From positions 1-64,000 of the forward strand of contig NZ_BSFK01000013.1 of NCBI RefSeq assembly GCF_027922305.1: a DNA stretch of 64,000 nt. Reading direction: 5' to 3'. Position numbers and translations under genes: made by a program. The notes beneath the pieces were generated by a model. It did not search any database and was not told the DNA's origin. It worked only from the letters and a program-made list of their open reading frames with translations. Shown piece after piece: positions 10,237 through 19,357 of the stretch. The first letter of the stretch is position 1. Each line of letters starts with the position of its first letter. This DNA is from Methylopila jiangsuensis. GTDB lineage: Bacteria > Pseudomonadota > Alphaproteobacteria > Rhizobiales > Methylopilaceae.

Positions 10237-11715
10237 TTGCCCATCTCCATCCGGTTCGACAACTCCTATGCCCGGCTGCCGGACGCGTTCCATCACAAGG
10301 TGGCGCCGACGCCGGTGGAGACGCCCCGGCTGATCGCGCTGAACCGGCCGCTCGCCGCGGAGCTGGGGCTGGACGCCGACGCGCTCGACGGACCGGAGGG
10401 CGCGGAGATCTTCTCCGGCAACGCGGTTCCCGACGGCGCGGAGCCGCTGGCGGCCGCTTACGCCGGGCACCAGTTCGGCGGGTTCTCGCCCCAGCTCGGC
10501 GACGGCCGCGCCATCCTGCTGGGCGAGGTGATCGACAGCCGCGGCGCGCGGCGCGACATCCAGCTCAAAGGCGCGGGGCTGACGCGCTTCTCCCGGCGCG
10601 GCGACGGACGGGCGGCGCTCGGGCCGGTGCTGCGGGAGTACGTGGTCAGCGAGGCCATGCACGCGCTGGGCGTCCCCACCACCCGTGCGCTGGCGGCGGT
10701 TTCGACCGGCGAGGCGGTGATCCGCGAGCGCGTGCTGCCGGGCGCGGTGCTGACACGGGTGGCGTCGAGCCACATCCGGGTCGGCACGTTCCAGTATTTC
10801 GCGGCGAGAGGCGACGTGTCCGGCCTCAGGGCGCTCGCCGACCATGCCATCGCCCGGCATTATCCGGAGGCAGGCGACGCGGAGCGGCCCTATCTCGCGC
10901 TGCTGGAGGCGGCGATCGCCCGGCAGGCGGCGCTGATCTCCAAATGGCTGCTGGTGGGCTTCGTCCATGGCGTCATGAACACCGACAACATGTCGGTCGC
11001 GGGCGAGACCATCGACTATGGTCCCTGCGCCTTCCTCGACGCCTACGATCCGGCGGCGTCGTTCAGCTCCATCGACGAGTTCGGCCGCTACGCCTACGCC
11101 AGCCAGCCCAACATCGGGCAGTGGAACCTGACGCGGCTCGCCGAGTCCCTGCTGCCGCTGATGGACCCCGACCCGAACGCCGCGCTGGAGCAGGCGCGGG
11201 GCGCGCTCAAGCGCTATCCCGAGCTGTTCAACGTGGCCTATCTCGACGGCCTGCGCGCCAAGCTCGGCCTTGCGGAGGCGCGAGAGGAGGATCTCAGGCT
11301 CGCGCAGGACCTGCTGGACCTGATGGCGCGGGACCGGACCGACTACACGCTCACCTTCCGCCGGCTCGCCCGCGCCGCCGAGCGCCCCGAGGGCGACGCG
11401 GCGCTCAGGGCGAGCTTCGCCGACGCGGCCGGCTTCGACGGCTGGCTCGCGCGCTGGCGGGCGAGGCTGGCGGCGGAGGGGCGGGCGCCGGGCGAGGTCG
11501 CGGCCCATATGCGGCGGGTCAGCCCCGCGATCATTCCCCGCAACCATCAGGTGGAGGCCATGATCGAGGCGGCGGTGGAGCGCGACGACTTCGCCCCGTT
11601 CCGCGACCTGCTGGCGGCTGTCGCCGCGCCTTACGAGGACCGCCCGGCCCATGCGGCCTACGCCGATCCGCCGCCGGAGAGTTTCGGCCCCTACCGCACC
11701 TTCTGCGGCACCTGA
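10237..11715 (+). CDS. selO: Protein adenylyltransferase SelO (YdiU/UPF0061)
   Basis: SelO is a pseudokinase-fold enzyme that binds ATP in flipped orientation and transfers AMP to protein Ser/Thr/Tyr residues, linked to redox stress. The 492-residue product matches the family length and shows FDNSYARLPDAFH at the start, the AAYAGHQFGGFSPQLGDGRA signature, DIQLKGAGLTRFSRRGDGRA, and HGVMNTDNMSVAGETIDYGP (catalytic/metal segment). It ends in YRTFCGT, with cysteine at the site that is selenocysteine in animals. The start is TTG at 10237, the only one placing the conserved N-terminus correctly. It is transcribed divergently from the RND operon. Confidence 0.93.
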   Translation: MPISIRFDNSYARLPDAFHHKVAPTPVETPRLIALNRPLAAELGLDADALDGPEGAEIFSGNAVPDGAEPLAAAYAGHQFGGFSPQLGDGRAILLGEVIDSRGARRDIQLKGAGLTRFSRRGDGRAALGPVLREYVVSEAMHALGVPTTRALAAVSTGEAVIRERVLPGAVLTRVASSHIRVGTFQYFAARGDVSGLRALADHAIARHYPEAGDAERPYLALLEAAIARQAALISKWLLVGFVHGVMNTDNMSVAGETIDYGPCAFLDAYDPAASFSSIDEFGRYAYASQPNIGQWNLTRLAESLLPLMDPDPNAALEQARGALKRYPELFNVAYLDGLRAKLGLAEAREEDLRLAQDLLDLMARDRTDYTLTFRRLARAAERPEGDAALRASFADAAGFDGWLARWRARLAAEGRAPGEVAAHMRRVSPAIIPRNHQVEAMIEAAVERDDFAPFRDLLAAVAAPYEDRPAHAAYADPPPESFGPYRTFCGT

Positions 11716-11861
11716 TCCGGGACGGGGCGATAAGGCGCGCCGCCGAGCCATGCGCCGCCGTCGCGGAGGTCCGCGCCGGGCGGGGCTCGACGGCATGGCG
11801 CGGCGCCGCGTAAAGCGCGGCGTGCGGCCGGATCGCGGCCGTTGCTCCAAGGCTCAGCCAT

Positions 11862-12716
11862 ATGATGCGCACCGGTTTCGCTCTCGTCCTGGCCTTGGCG
11901 CTCGCCGCGCCGTCCGTCGCGCGCGCGGCCGAGGAGTACGAGCCGCGGCTCACCCTTGACGTTCCGGCCGCCGGGCCGCGCACCGTGGCGCTGACGCTCG
12001 ACGCCTGTTCGGGCGCCACCGACCTGCGGGTGCTCGACGCCCTGATCGCCGACAACGTGCCCGCCACGGTCTTCGTCACCCGCCGCTGGCTGATGGGCAA
12101 CGGCGAGGCCTTCGCCCGCATCCGGGCGCGGCCGGACCTGTTCGAGATCGAGAACCACGGCGACCGGCACGTGCCCGCCATCACCGACGCGCCGGCCATG
12201 TTCGGCATTCCCACCGCCGGCTCGCTGGAAGCGGTGCGGCGGGAGGTGGAGGGGGGCGCCCGGGCGATCGAGACCGCCACCGGCGCCCGGCCGCGCTGGT
12301 ACCGCGACGCCACCGCCCGCTACAGCCGCGACGCGCTCGCCGCCATCCGCGCCGACGGCTACCGGATCGCGGGCTTTTCGCTCAACGGCGACATGGGCGC
12401 TTCGCTGCCCGCCGCCACGGTGGCCCGCCGCATCGCGGGCGCCCGCCACGGCGACGTCATCATCGCCCATATGAACCAGCCGAAACGCGCCGCCGGCGCC
12501 GGCGTGGTGGAGGGCGTGCGGGCGCTGAAGGCGCAAGGGACGAGGTTCGTGCGGCTGAACGACCTGCCCGCCACCGAGAGGGACGGCGCCCCGACGCCGG
12601 GCGGCGCCGGCTGGCCCCGCGCCGTGGCGGCGAGGCCTGCGCCGAAGCTTCCCGTGGGAGCGCCTCGGCCCGGCCCGCCCGTCGCGCCGTCCATGGCGCC
12701 CGTCACGCCCCGCTGA
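11862..12716 (+). CDS. Secreted polysaccharide deacetylase-like protein (NodB fold)
   Basis: A 284-residue protein with an N-terminal signal peptide ([22 protein letters not shown]), so periplasmic or secreted. The NodB-type core begins [13 protein letters not shown]. The classical TFDDG motif is replaced by TLDACSG: the first Asp is kept and the second is Ala, a variant I believe marks a known subgroup. ENHGDRHVP supplies the metal-binding HxxxH-like motif, and [10 protein letters not shown] with IIAHMNQP complete the barrel. The last 45 residues are low-complexity Pro/Ala. The likely role is removal of acyl groups from a cell-surface glycan, with exact substrate unknown. The 3' end overlaps the convergent mntH by 14 bases. 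Confidence 0.8.
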   Translation: MMRTGFALVLALALAAPSVARAAEEYEPRLTLDVPAAGPRTVALTLDACSGATDLRVLDALIADNVPATVFVTRRWLMGNGEAFARIRARPDLFEIENHGDRHVPAITDAPAMFGIPTAGSLEAVRREVEGGARAIETATGARPRWYRDATARYSRDALAAIRADGYRIAGFSLNGDMGASLPAATVARRIAGARHGDVIIAHMNQPKRAAGAGVVEGVRALKAQGTRFVRLNDLPATERDGAPTPGGAGWPRAVAARPAPKLPVGAPRPGPPVAPSMAPVTPR

Positions 12717-14055
12717 GGAAGTCGATCACCAGCTTCACGTTCAGCGCCACGATGATCGCGGCCACCAGCGCCGCCAGCGCGCTCATCCAGCGCGGGGCCA
12801 CGAAGGCCCCCATCTTGGACCGGCTGGCGGTGAACCACACCAGCGGGATCACCGCGAAGGGCAGCTGCAGGCTCAGCACCACCTGGCTCAGCACCAGCAG
12901 CTTCGCCGTGCCGCTTTCGCCATAGAGCAGCGTGACGGCGATGGCGGGCGCGATGGCGATGACGCGGGTGATGAGCCGGCGCAGCCACGGCGCGAGCCGG
13001 ATGCGCAGGAAGCCCTCCATCACCACCTGCCCCGCGAGCGTGGCGGTGATGGTGGAGTTCAGCCCGCAGCACAGCAGCGCCACGCCGAAGGCTGTGGCCG
13101 CCATGGCCCCGCCGAGCAGGGGCCCGAGCAGCGTGTGCGCCTCGCCGAGCTCCGCCACCTCGGTGCGGCCGTTCATGTGGAAGGCGGCGGCGGCGAGGAT
13201 CAGGATCGAGGCGTTGATCAGGAACGCGAAGGACAGCGCCACGGTGGAGTCGAGCGTCGCGAAGCGGATCGCCTCGCGCTTGCCCGCCTCGTCGCGGCCA
13301 TAGGCGCGGGTCTGCACCACCGAGGAGTGCAGGTAGAGGTTGTGCGGCATCACCGTCGCGCCCACGATGCCGAGCGCGATGTAGAGCATGGCCGGGTTGG
13401 TCACCAGCTCCGTGGTGGGGGCGAGGCCGCGGATCACCTGCCCGAAGTCCGGATCCGCCATGGCGAGCTGGACCGCGAAACAGGCGGCGATCACCAGCAG
13501 CAGGCCGATGACGAAGGCCTCGATCCAGCGGAAGCCGATCCGCTGCAGCATCAGCACCAGGAACACGTCGAGCGCGGTGATGATCACGCCGATCTCGAGC
13601 GGTATGCCGAACAGCAGGTTGAGGCCGATGGCGGTGCCGATGACCTCGGCGAGGTCGGTGGCGCAGATGGCGGCCTCGGCCAGCACCCAGAGCACGAAGG
13701 CGACCGGCTTCGGAAACGCGTCGCGGCAGGCCTGCGCCAGATCGCGGCCCGCGCCGACGCCGAGCCGCGCGCACAGCGCCTGCAGCAGGATCGCCATCAG
13801 GCTCGACAGCGCCACCACCGCCATCAGCGTGTAGCCGAACTGGGAGCCGCCGGCGAGCGAGGTCGCCCAGTTGCCGGGGTCCATGTAGCCGACCGCGACC
13901 AGATAGCCCGGGCCGAAGAAGGCGAGGAAGCGCCTCAGCGGCGAGCGGCCGCCGACGCGCACCGACGCGTTGACCTCCGCGAGCGAAGCCTCGCCGGGGC
14001 GCCCCCGCCAGCCGGAGAAGGGCGTGTCGGGCATCGTGTCGGAGGCTTGGGTCAT
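12703..14055 (-). CDS. mntH: Divalent metal/proton symporter, Nramp family (MntH)
   Basis: This 450-residue inner-membrane transporter imports Mn(II), and possibly Fe(II), with protons. The TM1 signature [10 protein letters not shown] and the TM6 signature [12 protein letters not shown] hold the metal ligands (DPGN and MPH). About 11 hydrophobic helices follow. The ATG at 14055 gives [18 protein letters not shown], a plausible hydrophilic N-terminus; the open frame continues far upstream without conserved sequence. A 15-bp palindrome about 60 bases upstream resembles a Mur/Fur-type operator, consistent with manganese control. It is convergent with the deacetylase gene. Confidence 0.93.
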   Translation of the reverse strand: MTQASDTMPDTPFSGWRGRPGEASLAEVNASVRVGGRSPLRRFLAFFGPGYLVAVGYMDPGNWATSLAGGSQFGYTLMAVVALSSLMAILLQALCARLGVGAGRDLAQACRDAFPKPVAFVLWVLAEAAICATDLAEVIGTAIGLNLLFGIPLEIGVIITALDVFLVLMLQRIGFRWIEAFVIGLLLVIAACFAVQLAMADPDFGQVIRGLAPTTELVTNPAMLYIALGIVGATVMPHNLYLHSSVVQTRAYGRDEAGKREAIRFATLDSTVALSFAFLINASILILAAAAFHMNGRTEVAELGEAHTLLGPLLGGAMAATAFGVALLCCGLNSTITATLAGQVVMEGFLRIRLAPWLRRLITRVIAIAPAIAVTLLYGESGTAKLLVLSQVVLSLQLPFAVIPLVWFTASRSKMGAFVAPRWMSALAALVAAIIVALNVKLVIDFLSGA

Positions 14056-14114
14056 CGGGCCGCGCTTGCTCGGAGTCTGGAACGCTTTTGAGTGTCGTTC
14101 GCAACGGAGATAAT

Positions 14115-14129
14115 TGCAAGTGGTTCGCA
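14115..14129. promoter_or_regulatory. Candidate Mur/Fur-type operator upstream of mntH
   Basis: The imperfect palindrome TGCAAGTGGTTCGCA lies 60 bases upstream of the mntH start, in a locally AT-rich patch. Alphaproteobacterial Mur/Fur sites are TGCAAA/TTTGCA-like palindromes, and mntH is a classic Mur target. The match is partial. Confidence 0.35.
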
Positions 14130-14367
14130 GAAGCAATTTTGCGCTGCGGCGTCGCGGGGCCGAGCGGGCAGGGCAAGGGCGAGGGAGCCGTTCGCAGGCC
14201 AAGACGGGCCGTCTCGCTTGCAGGTCCGGCTCCAAGATCAGGCGGGGGACCGGCCGGAACGGCGGGGAACAGTCAGAACCCGTTTGGACAAGGCGGAAGC
14301 GTGCGGCTGAGACTCCCGTCCTGACCGCGCGGAACGCGCGGGCATTCACGATTTTTCGCCGGGAAAC

Positions 14368-14417
14368 TCTTGAACGTTCACGTCGTGGAGGCCCGAGGAC
14401 CACGCTCGGGCCTGACG
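14368..14417 (-). repeat. Dispersed intergenic repeat, copy B
   Basis: Read on the minus strand it starts CGTCAGGCCCGAGCGTGGTC and continues CTCGGGCCTCCACGACG, matching the other copies at 5448, 26419 and 63486. The rest of the 14130-14515 gap holds no convincing gene. Its last part (about 14470-14505) is AT-rich and probably carries the promoter of the small gene at 14530. Confidence 0.5.
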
Positions 14418-14529
14418 CCGAACCGGCTCTCAGGACTCGAGAGGAGGGGAGAGGCGGATGTCGGCCATCATTCTCATTGTATAGAAAAAGAATAGAGTTT
14501 ATATGGGAGTGGAATGAGGAGAACCCCAT

Positions 14530-14613
14530 ATGGGCGTTGTGAAAAACTTTGACATGATGGCGCTGGCCGCCGCGGTCGCGGTCATCGGCGCCATCGTCAT
14601 CGGGGCGTTCTGA
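14530..14613 (+). CDS. 27-residue single-pass membrane peptide
   Basis: This short gene starts ATG GGC GTT GTG AAA AAC and ends TGA. It encodes a polar head (MGVVKNFD) followed by one hydrophobic helix of about 19 residues ([19 protein letters not shown]). Three features support it: a strong ribosome binding site (GAGGAG, 8 bases before the ATG), an AT-rich promoter-like stretch upstream, and an excellent intrinsic terminator 53 bases downstream. I do not recognise a family. It could be a small regulatory or structural membrane protein; a non-coding leader is the alternative. Confidence 0.6.
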   Translation: MGVVKNFDMMALAAAVAVIGAIVIGAF

Positions 14614-14665
14614 AGCCGCTCGCCCGCCGCAGCGCTCAAGGCGGCGCAGCCTCGCAAAAGCATAA

Positions 14666-14695
14666 AAAACGGGGCGCTGTTCAGCGCCCCGTTTT
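14666..14695. terminator. Bidirectional intrinsic terminator
   Basis: A 13-bp stem (AAAACGGGGCGCT and its complement) around a GTTC loop, flanked by A-rich and T-rich tracts so that it works both ways. It ends the 27-residue gene on the plus strand and the cold-shock gene on the minus strand. Confidence 0.85.
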
Positions 14696-14735
14696 CATTT
14701 TCATCGATCGAGAGACCCGCGAGGGCCCGTTCGGA

Positions 14736-14939
14736 TCACTCGGCGCGCAGGTTCGCAGCCTTGGTCTTGCCACGCTCCATCACCACTTCGAAGCCGACCT
14801 TCTGGCCTTCGACGAGGGTGTGCAGGCCGGAACGCTCGACGTCGGAGATGTGCACGAACACATCCTTCGAGCCGTCGTCCGGCTGGATGAAGCCATAACC
14901 CTTCTGGGTGTTGAAGAACTTGACGGTGCCGCTCGGCAT
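14736..14939 (-). CDS. Cold-shock domain protein (CspA family)
   Basis: A 67-residue single-domain nucleic-acid chaperone with RNP1 (KGYGFIQ) and RNP2 (VFVHIS), starting [12 protein letters not shown] as is typical for alphaproteobacterial Csp proteins. A GGAGG lies a few bases before the ATG at 14939. An in-frame upstream extension to 15083 has no cold-shock homology. The untranslated region upstream is probably long, as for other csp genes. A shared terminator lies just downstream. Confidence 0.93.
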   Translation of the reverse strand: MPSGTVKFFNTQKGYGFIQPDDGSKDVFVHISDVERSGLHTLVEGQKVGFEVVMERGKTKAANLRAE

Positions 14940-15234
14940 GATCGCCTCCACATGAGCAAGCGCTTGTGCGCAAAAAACCGGCGCCCGGCGGACGCCGATC
15001 GTGCGCAATCCGAATTTGGCTCGTGTCGTAGAGGCAGTAGCTTTCGGCGCGGGCGCCGCATGCAAGCCAGACAAAGCGTCCAAACATCTGATTGCTGACG
15101 CGACAATGGCGCATATGCGCCGGGTCTCGTCAAGCCGGGTTGGGAGCTTCGGAAGCCCCCCGGCGCTGGAACTTGAACGCGGTGGAATCGTTCAAGGAGA
15201 TGCCGCGGCGCACCCTTCCAAGGAGACCAAGGGC

Positions 15235-15759
15235 TTGAAGTCAGCAGATGACGAGCCGGTGACGGAGGCTCTTACTTTCGTCGATGACGGGGTGATCCCC
15301 AACCACCCCCGCTGGCCGGCGCTGATCTATCGCGCGGCGGTCGCCGCCGACGGCGAGGACGCCGCGATCGCGGCCGAGGCGCTGTTCGGAGCGAACGGTT
15401 GGGGCGGCTGCTGGCGTGGCGGGATGTACCCTTACGATCACTACCACTCCGCGACTTCGGAGGCCCTCGCCGTGGCGTCGGGCTGGGCCGAGGTGCGGCT
15501 GGGCGGAGAAGGCGGCAGGGTGGTGCGTCTTGCGGCGGGCGACGTGGCCGTGCTGCCGCCGGGCGTCGGCCATCGCCGCGAATCGGCGAGCGCGGACGTC
15601 CTCCTGGTCGGGGCCTATCCGCCGGACCAGCCCTACGACGAGCTGCGCGGCGCGGACGGCAATGACGCGGCGCGGGACAGGATCGCGGCCGCGCCCCGAC
15701 CCGCCACCGATCCCGTGTTCGGCGCGGAAGGCGGCCTGCGGCGGTTGTGGGCGGCCTGA
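15235..15759 (+). CDS. Cupin domain protein (YjlB-like)
   Basis: A protein of about 174 residues starting LTFVDDGVIPNHPRWPALIYR, followed by a cupin core: GWGGCWRGGMYPYDHYHSA carries the His ligands, then EVRLGGEGG and VAVLPPGVGHRR. This matches the YjlB-type cupins of unknown function. The start is uncertain. TTG at 15235 has AGGAGA 8 bases upstream and gives family-like length; GTG at 15259 is the alternative, and the open frame extends back to 15001. The enzymatic role is unknown. Confidence 0.75.
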   Translation: MKSADDEPVTEALTFVDDGVIPNHPRWPALIYRAAVAADGEDAAIAAEALFGANGWGGCWRGGMYPYDHYHSATSEALAVASGWAEVRLGGEGGRVVRLAAGDVAVLPPGVGHRRESASADVLLVGAYPPDQPYDELRGADGNDAARDRIAAAPRPATDPVFGAEGGLRRLWAA

Positions 15760-15899
15760 GCGGCCGCGCCGGGCTGCGGGGCCCTCTGGGGCGGCGGGGC
15801 CGCGCAGGCCGGGCGAACGGGCGCGCGTCGCTCCATGGAAAGCGATGCGCGTCGGATCAGCCCCCGTCGGATCAGCGCCCCAGCGTGTCGCCAAACGAA

Positions 15900-15926
15900 A
15901 AACCCCGCGCCACCGGCGCGGGGTTT
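15900..15926 (-). terminator. Intrinsic terminator of the TorF-type porin gene
   Basis: A perfect 12-bp stem (AAACCCCGCGCC) with a 3-base loop. On the minus strand it is followed by a T-rich tract (TTTCGTTTGG). It lies 41 bases beyond the porin stop. Confidence 0.8.
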
Positions 15927-15966
15927 CCCGTTTGACCTTGTGATCCGCCCGAAAGGCGGACCGGGA

Positions 15967-16830
15967 TCACTTCAGCTTGGACAGGGCGGTGTCGAAGGAG
16001 ACGCCGACCATGTAGCGATCGCCGCACCAGGTGCTGACGCCGGAGAAGCCGGCGCACTCGCGCTTGGACAGGTCGCTGTCGGAGTAGCGGAAGTCGACCG
16101 TGATCGCCTTGTAGGTGAAGCCGATGCCGGCGTTCCAGGTCAGGTAGTTCGGCAGGTTGAAGCCGCCGTCGGTCTTGCCGGCCCACTGCTTGCCGAACTC
16201 GCCCGACACGTACATGCCGATTTCCGGATAGATCTCGTACGGCACGTTCAGCTTGCCGACCACCGAGGCGTAGGTGGCGTCGGCGCCGCTGTTCACCCAG
16301 TCGGCGGTCCAGAACACGGTGGCGCCGATGCTGCCCAGGTCGCCGAAGGCGTAGGACGGCTTGGCGTAGATTTCCCAGTAGTCGGTGTGGGCGGGCTTGA
16401 TCGGCACGCCGCCGACGAAGGCGAGGTTGGCTTCGCCCGGGTACCAGTAGTACAGGCCGCCGATGTCGATGGTGATGGCGTCCCAGGTGTGACGCAGGCC
16501 GCCGTAGACGTCGATCTCAGCCGCCGGGTCGGAGAAGCCGTAGCCCTGGGGGAACTTGACGCTGGAGGCCCACACGCCGGCGTAGATCCAGTCGAACGCC
16601 TGAACTTCGGCGTAGCCCTGCACCGCCGGACCCTTGTCGGCCTGCTGAACGCCGCGGAAGACGTACTCCGAGGTGAACTTCACGCCGAAGGCGACGTCGA
16701 TCGGCGAAGGCGCCGTCTCGATAATGGCCGCCTCAGGAGCCGCCAGGTCCGCGGCGGACGCGGCGCCGGCAACCGAAAGACCAGTGGCGCAAATCAGCGT
16801 ACCAACTGCGATACCCGAAAACTTCATCAT
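15967..16830 (-). CDS. TorF family putative outer-membrane porin
   Basis: A 287-residue protein with signal peptide (MMKFSGIAVGTLICATGLSVAGAASAA) and a beta-barrel pattern of alternating aromatic strands. FTSEYVFRGVQQADKGPAVQGYAE is the signature of the TorF/Gcw_chp family (PF09694). A pair of cysteines near the end (ECAGFSG...TWCGDRY) may form a disulfide. The solute is unknown. It is monocistronic with its own terminator. A second ATG one codon on leaves the start slightly ambiguous. Confidence 0.85.
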   Translation of the reverse strand: MMKFSGIAVGTLICATGLSVAGAASAADLAAPEAAIIETAPSPIDVAFGVKFTSEYVFRGVQQADKGPAVQGYAEVQAFDWIYAGVWASSVKFPQGYGFSDPAAEIDVYGGLRHTWDAITIDIGGLYYWYPGEANLAFVGGVPIKPAHTDYWEIYAKPSYAFGDLGSIGATVFWTADWVNSGADATYASVVGKLNVPYEIYPEIGMYVSGEFGKQWAGKTDGGFNLPNYLTWNAGIGFTYKAITVDFRYSDSDLSKRECAGFSGVSTWCGDRYMVGVSFDTALSKLK

Positions 16831-16981
16831 CTCTTAATTCCCCGATTCCCGTGAAACGTCAGGCGGTTGCTAGTCAAAATCGACGAGCGGCCGCCTGAAG
16901 TCGAGCCTGATTTTTGTGCGACGCACGCCATTTGGACGATTGATGCTTTTGCGCCACAGCTGTTGTTTCAGGGTGACGAAA

Positions 16982-18121
16982 TTATGACGTGCGCTCGTCC
17001 AGCGGGTGCGTCCTCAGGCGGTGCGGATCGTAAAACGGCGTGCGGACCACATGCGCCGAAAATGTTCCGGCTGAAGAAACCACGTCGAACGCTGTTCCGA
17101 TGCCCTTGAGCGAGGGCTCCACATGAGCAAGCCCGATCGACTTCATCAGATGTCGGCTGTACGTCGTGCTGTTGACTGAGCCGACGTCTTTTCCGTCCTT
17201 GACGATTCTGGCGCCCGGCTCGATCGCCTCATGGGCGTCGATTTCAATGCCCACCTGTGCGACGCGCTCCTTGCCTTTTTTTTCAGCAAGTGCGGCTTTT
17301 CCGTGGAAGTCGGGCTTGGACATGTCGATCGTCCAGTCGGCGCCCACCTCCCACGGCGTGGTGTCGCCCTGGGGCATGTCGAACGGGAAGAACAGCAGCG
17401 CGCCCTCCACCCGCACGATGTCCAGGCAGGACCAGGACGCGGGGACGACGCCGAACGGCTTGCCCGCCTCCAGGATCGCGTCCCACAGGAACGGAGCGTC
17501 CGCGGCCGAGCAGAACACCTCGTAGCCCCGCTCCGCGGAGTAGCCGCCGCGGGCGAGCGAGACCTTTTTGCCGAACAGCTCGGTCGGCGCGTGCTCGAAG
17601 TACTTCAGCTTCGGCAGGTCGAACGGCGTGTGCGGGGCGAGCGCGTCCAGCGCCAGCGGACCCTGCAGCGACAGGATGTGAACGTCGTCGTCCTTGGCCC
17701 AGGTCGCGTCCGCGCCCTCGAAGAAGCCGCCGATGACGTCCTCCAGCGATCCGCCGCCGTGGCTGAGGCGGAATTCGGTCGGCCCGTCGCGATAGACCAG
17801 CACGTCGTCGATCAGCGCGCCGTTCTCGTCCACGATGTTGGAGATCGCGGACTGGCCCGGCTTCAGCGTGTCCACGTCGGAGGTCAGCATGTGGTTGAGG
17901 ACCTTCACCACATCCGGTCCGGAGACGTTGACCATGCGCAGGCCCGAGACGTCGAACAGGCCGGCCCTGGAGCGGACGATCGTCGTCTCTTCATAGGGGT
18001 CGCTGTCGTAGTTCTGCGGGATCGGCATGCCGTTCCAGTCGCTGTCGAGCGCGGAGCCGAGCGCCCGGTGGCGGGAGAACAGCGCGTTCTTGCGGGGGAA
18101 GTCGTCGGCGGTGGTGGCCAT
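16982..18121 (-). CDS. dmmD: Dimethylamine monooxygenase, GcvT-like tetrahydrofolate-binding subunit
   Basis: A 379-residue aminomethyltransferase (GcvT)-fold protein: GLFDVSGLRMVNVSGPDVVKVLNHMLTSD, ISNIVDENGALIDDVLVYR, GYSAERGYEVFC and the GcvT_C-like HVEPSLKGIGTAFDVV. It is not glycine-cleavage GcvT by context, because gcvH and gcvP are absent. It sits last in an operon with the heme oxygenase, reductase and gamma subunits. In characterised heme-dependent oxidative N-demethylases this delta subunit binds tetrahydrofolate and is thought to capture released formaldehyde. Assignment rests on family plus neighbours. Confidence 0.82.
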   Translation of the reverse strand: MATTADDFPRKNALFSRHRALGSALDSDWNGMPIPQNYDSDPYEETTIVRSRAGLFDVSGLRMVNVSGPDVVKVLNHMLTSDVDTLKPGQSAISNIVDENGALIDDVLVYRDGPTEFRLSHGGGSLEDVIGGFFEGADATWAKDDDVHILSLQGPLALDALAPHTPFDLPKLKYFEHAPTELFGKKVSLARGGYSAERGYEVFCSAADAPFLWDAILEAGKPFGVVPASWSCLDIVRVEGALLFFPFDMPQGDTTPWEVGADWTIDMSKPDFHGKAALAEKKGKERVAQVGIEIDAHEAIEPGARIVKDGKDVGSVNSTTYSRHLMKSIGLAHVEPSLKGIGTAFDVVSSAGTFSAHVVRTPFYDPHRLRTHPLDERTS

Positions 18122-18222
18122 TGCGGCGTTTCCTCATGTGGGCACGGAAGGGGGTGGGCGATGGGCGCGACGGCCCGCGGGCGGTCCGTCCGGGCCGCCC
18201 GAAACGTCATGTCCGGCGGAAG

Positions 18223-18244
18223 CGGCGGCCCGTGGAGGCCGCCG
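18223..18244 (-). other. Intergenic hairpin between dmmA and dmmD
   Basis: An 8-bp perfect GC stem (CGGCGGCC) with a 6-base loop lies just after the dmmA stop, inside the 127-base spacer before dmmD. It may attenuate or process the message. No other site is evident in the spacer. Confidence 0.35.
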
Positions 18245-18248
18245 GCCG

Positions 18249-19295
18249 TCATTCGGGATCGGGGAAGAAGCCCGGCGAGGTCGGCGCGCCGTCGTCGTGT
18301 TTCGCGAGATAGGCGACGGTGTCGGCGCGGTAGCGCGTCAGGCCCTTGTAGTCCGCGAGCTCCGGCTTCAGGTCGCGCAGCACGCGGTGCAGGCGCCGGC
18401 CCCATTTGGGGATGGTGACGAGCTCGTTCATCTTGATCATGTAGGCGCGGATCGAGAATACGATGGCGTTGGAGCGCGGCAGGCGCCACAGCGCCTGGAG
18501 CTCCACGCGCAGATGCACCTTGTCGCCCACGTTCTCGGGGGTGACCGTGGTCCGGTCCGCGCCCCACTTGTGGTAGTTCTCCGGGCTGGTGTCGAGCCGC
18601 GGATTGACGGTCATCGTCCAGTTGAGCCGGCGCACGGGACGGCCCTGCTGCAGGTTCAGCAGGAACTTCAGCGCCCGCTCGAAGATGCCCATGTCATGGG
18701 CCAGCGGCACCGGCGCGTGCCATTCCATGAAGTTCATGCCGATGTCGAAGTCGAGCGACCAGTCCGCCTGGGTGGTGATCATCCCGGCGTCCATCCAGAG
18801 ATTGTCGAGCCGCTGGTCCAGCAGCGCGAAGTCGCCCTGGCACTGGCGGGTCACGTACTCCATCGGCGGCTGCGGCAGGGTGGAGACGTCGCCGAAGGTG
18901 AAGGCCTGGTCGATCCCGAGCGGCCGGTTGATCCAATGCCAGCGGTCGCCGTCACGGGTCAGGGTGAAGTGCTCCGGATAGTTCTTCGCCATGGACTCCA
19001 TCAGGAGCTCCAGCAGGTCCCACTCCGCCGTGATCATGTGCGGCAGGGACTGGCAGCGCAGCGGGTCCTCCTTCAGCACCAGCGCCCGGTCGCGCATCTC
19101 GGAGACGTAATGCTCGTCGATGTCGATCGGGAACTCGAACGGGGACTTCACCGGCCCCGGCATGTGCTGCTCGATGTTCACCGCATACATGTACTCGTCC
19201 TTGTCGAACGGGAACGGAAAGCGACGGATCGCCTCCGGGCTGTTCGAGAAGGTGAAGTCGTCGCGGAAGGTTTCCTGCTTGAACTGGATGGTCAT
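18249..19295 (-). CDS. dmmA: Dimethylamine monooxygenase, heme-binding catalytic subunit (DUF3445)
   Basis: A 348-residue DUF3445 protein. Typical stretches are EEYMYAVNIE-like DEYMYAVNIEQH, HMITAEWDLLELLMESMAKNYPEHF, WHWINRPLGI, and LRVELQALWRLPRSNAIVFSIR (the RLPRS-type motif of the family) near the C-terminus. The family is the PAS-like heme subunit of heme-dependent oxidative N-demethylase, which oxidises dimethylamine with O2 and NADPH electrons to methylamine and formaldehyde. It is cytoplasmic. The DmmB, DmmC and DmmD homologues beside it support the call. The gene is intact and full-length. Confidence 0.88.
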   Translation of the reverse strand: MTIQFKQETFRDDFTFSNSPEAIRRFPFPFDKDEYMYAVNIEQHMPGPVKSPFEFPIDIDEHYVSEMRDRALVLKEDPLRCQSLPHMITAEWDLLELLMESMAKNYPEHFTLTRDGDRWHWINRPLGIDQAFTFGDVSTLPQPPMEYVTRQCQGDFALLDQRLDNLWMDAGMITTQADWSLDFDIGMNFMEWHAPVPLAHDMGIFERALKFLLNLQQGRPVRRLNWTMTVNPRLDTSPENYHKWGADRTTVTPENVGDKVHLRVELQALWRLPRSNAIVFSIRAYMIKMNELVTIPKWGRRLHRVLRDLKPELADYKGLTRYRADTVAYLAKHDDGAPTSPGFFPDPE

Positions 19296-19357
19296 GGGCG
19301 TTTCCGTTCAATTCGGGGCAATTCTGAAAGGCCGGGGCCGGGACAGAAGGGGCGCGG

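Noticed and set aside
16831-16981. Possible sigma-54 promoter (TGGCGC) upstream of the TorF-type porin
   Set aside because: The GC half of the -12 element (TTGC) is missing at the right spacing; no firm promoter can be named.
16982-18121. GcvT of the glycine cleavage system
   Set aside because: No gcvH or gcvP nearby, and the gene sits in the dmm operon with DUF3445 and VanB-type genes, so the DmmD role is preferred.
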